Shown one piece after another: positions 1 through 6,215 of a DNA stretch of 6,614 nt (position 1 is its first letter; every line of letters starts with the position of its first letter). The stretch lies in contig CAMLOR010000195.1 of NCBI GenBank assembly GCA_946481615.1, forward strand, positions 1 through 6,614, read 5' to 3'. This DNA comes from an uncultured Aquimonas sp. GTDB taxonomy: Bacteria > Pseudomonadota > Gammaproteobacteria > Xanthomonadales > Xanthomonadaceae. Under the pieces are notes generated by a model, which saw only the letters and a list, made by a program, of their open reading frames with translations, searched no databases and was not told where the DNA came from. Both the position numbers and the translations under genes were made by a program.

Positions 1-1190
1 TGCCCATCACCGACATGCCGCAGATGGTCGCCATCTTCAACGGCATGGGCGGCGGCTCGGCGGCGGCGATCGGCGCGGCCTCGCTCATCAATGCGGCGAC
101 GTTCACCGGAGCCTGCACGCCGGAAGCGGCCGCGGCGCATGCCTGCCTGGACCGCACCGCGCTCGTGCTCGGCGTGATCGGGGCGCTCATCGGCGCGATC
201 TCGTTCTCCGGTTCGGTGATCGCCTGGGCCAAGCTCGACGGTCGCATGGACAAGCGCTACACCTTCCCGGGCCAGCAGTTCGTCAATCTGATCGTCTTCG
301 TTGCCACCGTGGCGCTGGGCGCGTGGCTGGTCTACGAACTCGACGTGCCGCCCATCATCGCGTTCTTCGCGCTGGCGCTGGCCGTCGGCGTGATGATGAC
401 GCTGCCGATCGGCGGCGCCGACATGCCGGTGGTGATTTCGCTCTACAACGCCATGACCGGTCTCGCCGTGGCGTTCGAAGGCTACGTGCTGCACAACGAG
501 GCGTTGATCATCGCGGGCACGGTGGTCGGCGCGGCCGGCATGCTGCTCACGCAGCTGATGGCCAAGGCCATGAACCGCCCCATCACCAACGTGCTGTTCT
601 CGAACTTCGGTGGCGGTGGCGGCGGCGAAGCGATCACCGGCACCATGAAGCCCATCGAGGCGCCCGATGCGGCGTCGATGCTGTATCTCGCCGAGCGCGT
701 GATCGTGGTGCCGGGCTACGGCATGGCCGTGGCGCAGGCGCAGCACAAGATGTGGGAGCTGTGCAAACAACTGATTGCCCGCGACAAGGAAGTGAAGTTC
801 GCGATCCATCCCGTCGCCGGCCGCATGCCGGGCCACATGAACGTGCTGCTGGCCGAAGCCGGCGTGCCCTACGATCTCATCGCCGACATGGACGACATCA
901 ACCCCGAGTTCAAGACCTGCGACGTCGCGATCGTGATCGGCGCGAACGACGTGGTGAACCCGGTGGCGAAGACCGACAAGAGCTCGCCGATCTACGGCAT
1001 GCCCATCCTCGATGTGATCGACGCCAAGCAGGTGATCGTGATCAAGCGCGGCAAGGGCACGGGCTTCGCCGGCATCGAGAACGCGCTGTTCTACGCCGAG
1101 AACTGCCGCATGCTGTACGCCGACGGCCAGGAGGCCGCGAGCCGTATGCTGGCCGAGCTGAAGGCGCTCGACGGCGGTGGCGGACACTGA
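1..1190 (+). CDS. pntB: NAD(P) transhydrogenase subunit beta (PntB), 5' truncated by the window edge
   Basis: This is the membrane and NADP(H)-binding subunit of the proton-translocating transhydrogenase, which transfers hydride from NADH to NADP+ using the proton gradient at the inner membrane. The reading frame is already open at base 3 (I-T-D before the first visible Met at 15), so the true start lies upstream; roughly 70-80 N-terminal residues are missing compared with the usual 460-480. Counting from the Met at 15, residues 1-180 are hydrophobic helices of domain II, including the conserved GGADMPVV near 133-140 and KAMNR at 184-188. A Gly-rich linker (199-204) leads to domain III, which carries the NADP-site motifs GYGMAVAQAQ (234-243), VAGRMPGHMNVLLAEA (267-282), IGANDVVNP (308-316) and KRGKGTGFAG (344-353). 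The family call is firm. An extra stretch with two cysteines (34 and 44) sits between two membrane helices. The gene ends at TGA 1188-1190. Its partner pntA genes would be expected upstream, outside the window. Confidence 0.97.
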   Translation, partial: PITDMPQMVAIFNGMGGGSAAAIGAASLINAATFTGACTPEAAAAHACLDRTALVLGVIGALIGAISFSGSVIAWAKLDGRMDKRYTFPGQQFVNLIVFVATVALGAWLVYELDVPPIIAFFALALAVGVMMTLPIGGADMPVVISLYNAMTGLAVAFEGYVLHNEALIIAGTVVGAAGMLLTQLMAKAMNRPITNVLFSNFGGGGGGEAITGTMKPIEAPDAASMLYLAERVIVVPGYGMAVAQAQHKMWELCKQLIARDKEVKFAIHPVAGRMPGHMNVLLAEAGVPYDLIADMDDINPEFKTCDVAIVIGANDVVNPVAKTDKSSPIYGMPILDVIDAKQVIVIKRGKGTGFAGIENALFYAENCRMLYADGQEAASRMLAELKALDGGGGH

Positions 1191-1208
1191 GCGAGCCAGA
1201 CGCGGTCG

Positions 1209-1249
1209 CGCCTTCGCGGGAACCACGTCGTTCCCGCGAAGGCGGGAAC
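1209..1249. repeat. REP/BIME-like palindromic element between convergent genes
   Basis: A 15-bp arm at 1209-1223 is the perfect reverse complement of 1230-1244, with a 6-nt loop (CACGTC). The right arm can instead form a second hairpin, in which 1230-1237 (GTTCCCGC) pairs with 1242-1249 (GCGGGAAC) around GAAG. This second form has the shape of the REP elements scattered through Xanthomonadales genomes, and the first half looks like an inverted, partial copy, giving a BIME/REPIN-like doublet. It lies 18 bp after the pntB stop and 20 bp before the end of the opposing gene, a typical REP location. It may act as a bidirectional mRNA 3'-end stabiliser or weak terminator. There is no T-tract, so a classic intrinsic terminator is unlikely. 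Confidence 0.75.
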
Positions 1250-1269
1250 CCAGGTGCCCCGGTCCGACG

Positions 1270-1686
1270 TCAGCGCGACAAAACCCAGGCCACGACCACC
1301 GCGATCGCGTAGCAGACCCATTCGAAGAGACCGGTGTTGTGCTGCGAATACAGCCACGCCAGCTCGCCCGACATCAGCGGCAGCGATTCGAACGGCCGCA
1401 GCCCCATCACCACGCCGATATGCGCGGTCGCCACGAAATATTGCGCCACCAGGACGGTGGCTACGGTCACGCCGACGGCCAGCGCCGTGCGCGAAGCCCC
1501 GCGTGGCCAGTTGGCCAGTCGCAGCAGGAGGACGGCATCTAGCGCCGCCACGATGGCGAACCATGCGGCGAAGCCGCGCAGCAGCACGCTGGCGCCGGCC
1601 CACACCGCAGCCACGCCCAGCACGGCCACGAGGCAAGCGAACAGGGCGAGCGGCTTGGTCGCGGCGGGCGCGGGATGTTCGCTCAC
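1270..1686 (-). CDS. Small integral membrane protein of unknown function (138 aa, about 4 TM helices)
   Basis: I do not recognise a named family. The protein has a short polar N-terminus (MSEHPAPAATK) and four hydrophobic stretches at roughly residues 12-32, 37-57, 66-88 and 122-138. The loop around 95-118 is polar and carries an acidic/aromatic patch (RPFESLPLMSGELAWLYSQHN). The predicted end is the C-terminus of the last helix (AWVLSR). The start is GTG at 1684-1686: no in-frame ATG or GTG lies just upstream, and a later Met would remove three helices. No good Shine-Dalgarno is visible. The gene is convergent with pntB, separated by the REP-like element, and divergent from sufT with only 44 bp between the starts. 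The long open frame and membrane pattern support a real gene; its function is unknown. Confidence 0.75.
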   Translation of the reverse strand: MSEHPAPAATKPLALFACLVAVLGVAAVWAGASVLLRGFAAWFAIVAALDAVLLLRLANWPRGASRTALAVGVTVATVLVAQYFVATAHIGVVMGLRPFESLPLMSGELAWLYSQHNTGLFEWVCYAIAVVVAWVLSR

Positions 1687-1718
1687 GCAGGTGTCCGGGA
1701 GGCAGTGGAGGGCTGCGG

Positions 1719-1724
1719 TAGAAT
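1719..1724 (+). promoter_or_regulatory. -10 box of a probable sufT promoter (possibly leaderless)
   Basis: TAGAAT matches the sigma-70 -10 consensus at five of six positions. With normal spacing, transcription would begin at about 1731, which is the A of the sufT ATG. No recognisable -35 is present around 1696-1702. A GGAGGG at 1707-1712 is too far (18 nt) from the ATG to be a normal ribosome binding site and would lie outside such a transcript. The placement therefore suggests a leaderless mRNA, but this is inference. Confidence 0.45.
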
Positions 1725-1730
1725 AGCGGG

Positions 1731-2285
1731 ATGAGCTACAGCCGCAGCAGTGAACCCATCAAGTTCGAACGCGATTGCGATGTCGTGCTCGTGCCGCAGG
1801 GCGACAAGGTGGTATTGCCGGCCGGCAGCGTGGGCTACATCACGCAGGCGCTGGGCGGCAGTTTCACGGTGTTCGTGGAAGGCAATCTGTTCCGCCTGGC
1901 CGGCAACGATGCCGACGCCATCGGCAAGGAGCCGCCGGCGCCGCTGGAACTGCCCGAAGGCGCCACCGACGAAGACGTCGAAGCCGCGGCCTGGCGTCAG
2001 TTGCGCACCTGTTTCGATCCGGAGATCCCGATCAACGTGGTGGACCTCGGGCTGATCTACCAGTGCGAGGTCGCGCGTGCCGACGACGGTTCGCGCCGGC
2101 TCGAGATCCGCATGACGCTCACCGCGCCGGGCTGCGGCATGGGCGAGGTGCTGGTCGAGGATGTTCGCAGCAAGCTCGAACTCATCCCCACGGTGAGCGA
2201 AGCCGACGTCGAGCTGGTCTTCGATCCGCCCTGGAACCAGGGCATGATGTCGGAAGCCGCGAGGCTGGAAACGGGGATGCTGTGA
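1731..2285 (+). CDS. sufT: Putative Fe-S cluster assembly protein SufT (MIP18/DUF59 family)
   Basis: SufT proteins are accessory factors that help mature or deliver Fe-S clusters to client enzymes in the cytoplasm. This 184-aa protein has the long SufT architecture. An N-terminal region of about 65 residues contains ERDCDVVLVPQGDKVVLPAG and a VGYITQALGGSFTVFVEGNLFRL-type segment. It is followed by a DUF59 domain (about 84-165) with FDPEIPINVVDLGLIY (95-110), the family signature TAPGCGMG (131-138) including the conserved Cys135, and the C-terminal DPPWNQGMMSEAAR (165-178). Length and motif order match the family's usual 170-185 residues. The gene is not beside other suf genes within the window. 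It starts 44 bp from a divergent membrane-protein gene, and its TGA overlaps the ATG of the next gene (TGATG), which indicates co-translation. The alternative of a generic DUF59 protein is less likely because the SufT-specific N-terminal region is present. Confidence 0.93.
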   Translation: MSYSRSSEPIKFERDCDVVLVPQGDKVVLPAGSVGYITQALGGSFTVFVEGNLFRLAGNDADAIGKEPPAPLELPEGATDEDVEAAAWRQLRTCFDPEIPINVVDLGLIYQCEVARADDGSRRLEIRMTLTAPGCGMGEVLVEDVRSKLELIPTVSEADVELVFDPPWNQGMMSEAARLETGML

Positions 2286-2686
2286 TGCGCAAGCGCCTGC
2301 ACGCGATCCTGGGAATCCTGTTCGTGCTCGCGCTGCTGTTCGATTTCTACGCCTGGGGCGGCCTTTCCAAGACTCCGGCGCTGGGGCGCATCGTCACCGA
2401 TGCCACCTCGCGCGAACTGGCGCTGGCTACCGTGTACGTGCCGGCCGGAGCCACCTTGCTCGATCTGTCCGGGCTCGGCACCTCCGCTGCGAGCTTTGCG
2501 CAGGAAGCCTTCGCGCCGCTCGAGGCGCGCCTGCTGGCCAATCCCGCCGCGGCGATGGAAACCCTCGTGGTCGAAATGCCCACGTGGCTGAAACTGCCTT
2601 ACTACGGCGCGCCGTTGCTGCTGGTCGCCTTCGCGCTGGCGTGGTGGCGGCGGCCGCGCGTGGTGCACACGTTCGGGCGAGGCTAG
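2285..2686 (+). CDS. Unknown protein with N- and C-terminal membrane segments, coupled to sufT (133 aa)
   Basis: I do not recognise this family. The start is ATG 2285-2287, whose A is the last base of the sufT stop (TGATG), so translation is probably coupled to sufT. After a basic MRKR start, residues 7-25 form a hydrophobic helix (signal anchor or uncleaved signal). Residues 26-105 are a mostly soluble, Ala/Leu-rich region, probably periplasmic. Residues 107-121 form a second membrane segment, followed by a positively charged tail (WWRRPRVVHTFGRG), which suggests both termini face the cytoplasm. No catalytic motif or cysteine is visible. It ends at TAG 2684-2686, sharing CTAG with the opposing hydroxylase gene. 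The link to SufT is positional only. Confidence 0.8.
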   Translation: MRKRLHAILGILFVLALLFDFYAWGGLSKTPALGRIVTDATSRELALATVYVPAGATLLDLSGLGTSAASFAQEAFAPLEARLLANPAAAMETLVVEMPTWLKLPYYGAPLLLVAFALAWWRRPRVVHTFGRG

Positions 2687-3354
2687 GGCTCCGCCCACAT
2701 CCGCAGCAGCGCGCCGCTGCTGCGGCTGAGCGCCTGGAATTCCTCGCTGTCGCCGTCACGCTCGAACAGGGCGCGGCGTGCGCGGTCCAGATCGAACAGC
2801 ACTTCGCGGCGCGCGGCGTCGCGCACCTGGCTCTGGATCCAGCCCACTGCGGCCAGCCGCTCGCCGCGCGTCACCGTCTCGACCCGGTGCAGCGCACCTG
2901 CCGGATACACCACGGCCGCGCCCGCCGGTAGCCTGATCGGCAGATCGCCCGCCAGGCCTTCGAGCACGAGTTCGCCGCCGTCGTAGTCCGCCGCATCGGC
3001 GAGGAACAACGTGAAGGCGAGGTCGGTGCGCAGGGGCGGTTCGCCCATCAGCGCGTCGTCGACATGGCGGCCGTAGCGCATGCCTTCGGCGTAGGCGTTG
3101 AGCAGCGGCAGCGTCATGCGCTGCGGCCGCGCGTACAGGCGCAGCAGCGGATGCGCCAGCAGGCGCGCGTGCAGTTCGTCCTGGATGGCCTGCACGGCCG
3201 GATCGGTGGCGTCGAATTGTTCGTTGGCCTTGGTGCCGCGCGCCGCCCAGCCGGCGGTCTTGCGGCCGTCCAGGCGCGGTAGCGAACGCAGCCGTTGGCG
3301 CAGCGTGGCAGCCTCGGCAGGGTCTAGCAGATCGGCGATGCAGAGCGGTTGCAT
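2683..3354 (-). CDS. PKHD-type Fe(II)/2-oxoglutarate-dependent hydroxylase (PiuC/YbiX family)
   Basis: Members are cytoplasmic non-heme iron dioxygenases that couple 2-oxoglutarate decarboxylation to hydroxylation of a mostly unknown substrate; PiuC-type genes are often found beside siderophore receptor genes and are iron-regulated. The 223-aa length matches the usual 220-230. The jelly-roll core carries the iron triad H97 and D99 (in YGRHVDD) and H156 (in YPAGALHRV), plus R166 (in VTRGERLAAVGW), placed ten residues after the distal His as expected for the 2-oxoglutarate carboxylate. Other family signatures are TDLAFTLFL (110-118), DYDGGELVLE (123-132), IQSQVRD (173-179) and FDLDRARR (187-194). 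The start ATG 3352-3354 has GGAG three bases upstream; the open frame continues far upstream, but only as antisense of the imelysin gene. The protein ends with TAG, read from CTA at 2683-2685. It is divergent from the imelysin gene across 90 bp. Confidence 0.93.
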   Translation of the reverse strand: MQPLCIADLLDPAEAATLRQRLRSLPRLDGRKTAGWAARGTKANEQFDATDPAVQAIQDELHARLLAHPLLRLYARPQRMTLPLLNAYAEGMRYGRHVDDALMGEPPLRTDLAFTLFLADAADYDGGELVLEGLAGDLPIRLPAGAAVVYPAGALHRVETVTRGERLAAVGWIQSQVRDAARREVLFDLDRARRALFERDGDSEEFQALSRSSGALLRMWAEP

Positions 3355-3357
3355 GGG

Positions 3358-3361
3358 CTCC
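3358..3361 (-). promoter_or_regulatory. Shine-Dalgarno of the PKHD hydroxylase gene
   Basis: GGAG on the minus strand lies three bases before the ATG at 3354. The spacing is short, but it is the only purine-rich match near the conserved N-terminus and it supports this start over any upstream one. Confidence 0.5.
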
Positions 3362-3374
3362 AAATGCGAACGGT

Positions 3375-3404
3375 TTGCAACAAGCGGGGGTCGCTCACGA
3401 TAAT
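3375..3404 (+). promoter_or_regulatory. Probable promoter of the imelysin/di-heme operon
   Basis: TTGCAA (3375-3380; four of six match the -35 consensus) is separated by 18 bp from GATAAT (3399-3404; five of six match the -10 consensus). The predicted start of transcription is near 3411, leaving a leader of about 34 nt before the ATG at 3445. A weaker -10-like TATTAT reads on the opposite strand at 3405-3400 and could serve the hydroxylase gene, but it has no visible -35. Confidence 0.45.
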
Positions 3405-3417
3405 ACCGGCCATTCGC
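3399..3417. promoter_or_regulatory. Possible degenerate Fur box
   Basis: Aligned by eye with the 19-bp Fur consensus GATAATGATAATCATTATC, this stretch agrees at 11 of 19 positions: an intact GATAAT, then CATT and the final C. It covers the putative -10 of the imelysin promoter, where a repressor would block RNA polymerase. The gene content on both sides is iron-related, which makes the site plausible, but the match is borderline and could be due to the -10 itself. Confidence 0.25.
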
Positions 3418-3444
3418 TCGCCCCCGAGCCTCCGGATTCCTCCC

Positions 3445-4692
3445 ATGCCGCTGCAACTCAAACTCTGGACGCGCGCCGGTGCCTGCGCGCTGTTGGGCCT
3501 GACGTCGGTGTCGACGCCGGCCTGGTCGGCCCAGGAAGGCGGCGAGGGCGGGGAAGGTGGCGGCGAGGCCGGCGGCACGGTGCCTTCGCAGTACCGCCTG
3601 ATGCTCGATGCGGCCGCCGATCCGCAGTACGACGGCGCGGCCCTGGCCGCGGCCTACGCGGCCGACGTGAAGACGGGCTACGAGCAGGCGCGCGAGGGCG
3701 CGCGCTCCCTGCAGCGCGCCATCGAGGCGCTGCTGGCGAAGCCCGGCGACGCGACGCTGGCGGCCGCGCGCAATGCCTGGATCGCGGCACGCCGCCCCTA
3801 TCTCGCGACCGAAACCTACCGCTTCTACGACGGCCCGATCGACGCGCCGAAAACCGGCCCCGAAGGCCGCATCAACGCCTGGCCGCTCAACGAGGCGGTG
3901 ATCGACTACGTCGAAGGCGATGCACAGGCCGGTCTCGTCAACGCCACCGACCTGCCGATCACGCGCGACACCGTGCTGGCGCGCGACCAGGTCAGCGACG
4001 AAGCCGACGTCACCACCGGCTGGCATGCGATCGAGTTCCTGCTGTGGGGCCAGGATCGTTCCGAGGACGGCCCCGGCGCGCGTCCGGCCTCCGATTTCGC
4101 ACCGGGCACGCCGGCCAACGAACGCCGTCGCGAATACCTGCGCGTGCTCGCCGCCATGCTCGTCGACGATCTCGACATGCTTTCGCGGGCTTGGGATCCG
4201 GCCAACGAGCGCGGCTTCGCCAGGCAATTCCTGGCGCTGGAACCGCACGAAGCCGTCGGCCGCATGCTCACCGGCGCGGCGCTGCTGGCCGGCCACGAGC
4301 TGGCTTCCGAACGCCTCGCCGTCGCCCTCGACTCCGGTTCGCAGGAAGACGAGCAATCCTGCTTCAGCGACAGCACCTGGCAGGATTTCGCCTACGGCCT
4401 GGCCGGCATCAAGCGCGTGTACTACGGACGCTCCAACCCGGAAGCATCGCCGGCCGCCGCGATCCGCGCCTTGCAGCCCCGCCTGGCGCTCGAGATGGAG
4501 CGCCGCTTCGCCGAAGCCGAGCGTCGCGTGGCCGCGCTCAACGATCCCTTCGACCGCGTCCTGGCGAGTACGCCCGACAGCGCGATGCGCGCGAACGCCG
4601 AGGCCACGGTCACCGCCTTCCAGCAGCTGGCCGCCGGACTGCGCGACGTCGGGCGCGCGCTCGGCGTGCTGGTGATCGTGCCCGGCGCATGA
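3445..4692 (+). CDS. Exported imelysin-family (peptidase M75-like) protein
   Basis: Imelysin-like proteins are periplasmic or outer-membrane-associated proteins tied to iron uptake or iron regulation; the family includes IcmP and IrpA, and peptidase activity is doubtful for many members. The ATG at 3445 gives a classic signal peptide: KLWTR, a hydrophobic stretch to about residue 24, then a likely cleavage after AWSA (29). A Gly/Glu-rich linker follows (31-44, EGG repeats). The two-lobed helical domain covers about 48-410, with YRFYDGPID (125-133), GRINAWPLNE (141-150), the family motif GxHxxE as G192-H194-E197 (GWHAIE), and EDEQSCFSDSTWQDF (301-315), typical of the IcmP-type subgroup. At 415 aa it fits the family. 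The frame stays open upstream of 3445, but that region does not look like protein. The 3' end overlaps the next gene by ATGA, implying a two-gene operon. No strong ribosome binding site is visible. Confidence 0.93.
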   Translation: MPLQLKLWTRAGACALLGLTSVSTPAWSAQEGGEGGEGGGEAGGTVPSQYRLMLDAAADPQYDGAALAAAYAADVKTGYEQAREGARSLQRAIEALLAKPGDATLAAARNAWIAARRPYLATETYRFYDGPIDAPKTGPEGRINAWPLNEAVIDYVEGDAQAGLVNATDLPITRDTVLARDQVSDEADVTTGWHAIEFLLWGQDRSEDGPGARPASDFAPGTPANERRREYLRVLAAMLVDDLDMLSRAWDPANERGFARQFLALEPHEAVGRMLTGAALLAGHELASERLAVALDSGSQEDEQSCFSDSTWQDFAYGLAGIKRVYYGRSNPEASPAAAIRALQPRLALEMERRFAEAERRVAALNDPFDRVLASTPDSAMRANAEATVTAFQQLAAGLRDVGRALGVLVIVPGA

Positions 4693-6062
4693 ACGTTCGC
4701 GTGAAACTGGCCGCGCTGTCGCTCGCCTACGGCGGCGCGCTCGCGGCCGCCACCATGCAGCTGGTGGCGCCGGGCGGCACGCTCACGCGCGTCACCGACA
4801 ATCGCAATTCCTTCGCGCTGCCGGCGCCGGATCTTTCGGCGAAGGAACTGCGCGACTTCAATTTCGGCAACCGCCTGTTCAACACCAACTGGGTGGTGGC
4901 GCCGGCCTCGGTCGATGCCTTCGACGGTCTGGGCCCCACCTTCAACCGCGTCTCCTGCAGCGGCTGCCATCTGCGCGACGGCCGCGGCCGGCCGCCGATC
5001 GAAGGCGAGAAGGAAATGCTTTCGATGCTGCTGCGCCTGAGCATGCCGGGCAGCAATGCGCACGGCGGGCCATTGCCGCATCCGGCCTACGGCGACCAGC
5101 TCAACGATCGCGCCGTGCCTGGCGTGGCGCCGGAAGGCCGCGTCGAGATCGAATACGAGGAAATCGCCGGCCGCTACGACGATGGCAGCGGTTACTCGCT
5201 GCGCAGGCCGGCCTATCGCATCGTCGATTCGGGCTACGGCCCGCTCGAGGAAACCCTGCTGGTGTCGCCGCGCACCGCGCCGCACATGGTCGGCATGGGT
5301 CTGCTCGAGGCCGTCAGCGAAGCCGACATCGTCGCGCGCGAGGATGTTGAAGACCGCGATGGCGACGGCATCTCCGGCCGCGCCAACCGCGTGTGGAACC
5401 CGGTGACGCAGCGCGCCGAACTCGGCCGCTTCGGCTGGAAGGCGAACGCCGCCACGCTGATGGCGCAGAGCGCAGGCGCGGCCAACGGCGACATCGGCCT
5501 GACCAGCAAGTGGTTCCCCGAACAGAATTGCCCGCCGTCGCAGGCCGACTGCAGCAAGGCGCCGCACGGCGGCGAACCGGAACTGAGTGAGGCCTACCTG
5601 CAGAAGCTCGAGTTCTACCTGCGTGCGCTGGCGGTGCCGGCGCGCCGCCGCGCGGACGATCCGCAGGTTCGCCAGGGCGAGGCGGTGTTCGCGCAACTGC
5701 AGTGCGGCGCCTGCCACACGCCGCGGCTGGCGACGCCGACCGATGCCGAACCTGCGCTGCTCGCCGGGCAGGCATTCGCGCCCTTCACCGATCTGCTCCT
5801 GCACGACCTGGGCGAAGGCCTGGCGGACGGGCGGCCGGACTACCTCGCGTCGGGCTCCGAATGGCGCACCGCGCCGCTGTGGGGGCTGGGCCTAGTGCCG
5901 GTGGTGAACGGCCACAGCTTCTATCTGCACGACGGCCGCGCGCGCAGCCTGGAAGAAGCCGTCCTCTGGCACGGGGGCGAGGCTGCAGCGCAGCAACGTG
6001 CTTTCCGTGCCTTGCCCGCCGCCCAGCGTGCCGCGTTGCTCGCGTTCCTCGACAGTCTCTGA
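4689..6062 (+). CDS. Exported di-heme oxidoreductase-like c-type cytochrome (DHOR/DUF1111 family)
   Basis: This 457-aa protein belongs to the DHOR (DUF1111) group, periplasmic cytochromes related to di-heme peroxidases and often annotated as 'thiol oxidoreductase'; their substrate is not established. Residues 1-21 form a signal peptide (MNVRVK, hydrophobic core, ALAAA), consistent with periplasmic heme attachment. There are two c-heme sites: C90-S-G-C93-H94 and C339-G-A-C342-H343. Between them are the family motif DRDGDGISGRANRVWN (222-237), FGWKAN (248-253) and a pair of cysteines (281, 288) that could form a disulphide. The C-terminal part has LHDLGEGLADG (371-381), WRTAPLWGLG (392-401) and FYLHDGRARSLEEAVLWHGGEA (411-432), typical of the second cytochrome domain. 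The start ATG 4689-4691 overlaps the imelysin stop (ATGA), so translation is likely coupled. Imelysin and DHOR genes are frequent neighbours, suggesting that the two proteins work together in the envelope. Confidence 0.95.
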   Translation: MNVRVKLAALSLAYGGALAAATMQLVAPGGTLTRVTDNRNSFALPAPDLSAKELRDFNFGNRLFNTNWVVAPASVDAFDGLGPTFNRVSCSGCHLRDGRGRPPIEGEKEMLSMLLRLSMPGSNAHGGPLPHPAYGDQLNDRAVPGVAPEGRVEIEYEEIAGRYDDGSGYSLRRPAYRIVDSGYGPLEETLLVSPRTAPHMVGMGLLEAVSEADIVAREDVEDRDGDGISGRANRVWNPVTQRAELGRFGWKANAATLMAQSAGAANGDIGLTSKWFPEQNCPPSQADCSKAPHGGEPELSEAYLQKLEFYLRALAVPARRRADDPQVRQGEAVFAQLQCGACHTPRLATPTDAEPALLAGQAFAPFTDLLLHDLGEGLADGRPDYLASGSEWRTAPLWGLGLVPVVNGHSFYLHDGRARSLEEAVLWHGGEAAAQQRAFRALPAAQRAALLAFLDSL

Positions 6063-6109
6063 CGCATTCGCGCAGTTTTTGCGCAGCGCATCGCGAAAAC
6101 GCTTCCAGC

Positions 6110-6129
6110 CGACCCCCGCGCGGGGGTCG
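6110..6129. terminator. Perfect 20-bp palindrome after the di-heme gene (possible transcription end)
   Basis: CGACCCCC (6110-6117) and GGGGGTCG (6122-6129) form a perfect 8-bp stem around GCGC, 47 bp after the stop of the di-heme gene. It is very GC-rich and stable, but no T-run follows on the plus strand, so it is not a textbook intrinsic terminator. It could define the mRNA 3' end or pause polymerase. A smaller stem with a GTTTT loop (6070-6074 with 6080-6084) lies just before it. Confidence 0.4.
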
Positions 6130-6215
6130 CGGGGCGGGGCGACATGGAATTTCTACCGTCCCCACGCGCGCGTACTGACGCGATGCGGTAACAAACTTTT
6201 GCGTTGTAAATCCCG

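Noticed and set aside
1209..1249. Intrinsic terminator for pntB
   Set aside because: The hairpin is strong, but no T-tract follows on either strand. The sequence fits a REP-type element better.
1254..1726. Forward open frames of 121-155 aa between pntB and sufT
   Set aside because: They are Arg/Pro/Ala-rich shadows of the minus-strand membrane-protein gene, which has a clear four-helix hydrophobic pattern.
3355..4356. Upstream extension of the minus-strand hydroxylase frame to a 557-aa protein
   Set aside because: The family N-terminus matches the Met at 3354, which has an adjacent SD. The extension is the antisense frame of the imelysin gene and is low-complexity Arg/Gly/Ala-rich.
3375..4688. 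Upstream extension of the di-heme gene frame into an 895-aa protein
   Set aside because: The added part is an Arg-rich shadow of the imelysin gene in another frame. The Met at 4689 gives a proper signal peptide and an ATGA overlap.
4422..5804. 460-aa minus-strand open frame opposite the di-heme gene
   Set aside because: Composition is Arg/Ala/His-rich with no recognisable domain. It is antisense to a gene with conserved heme motifs and is a typical high-GC artefact.
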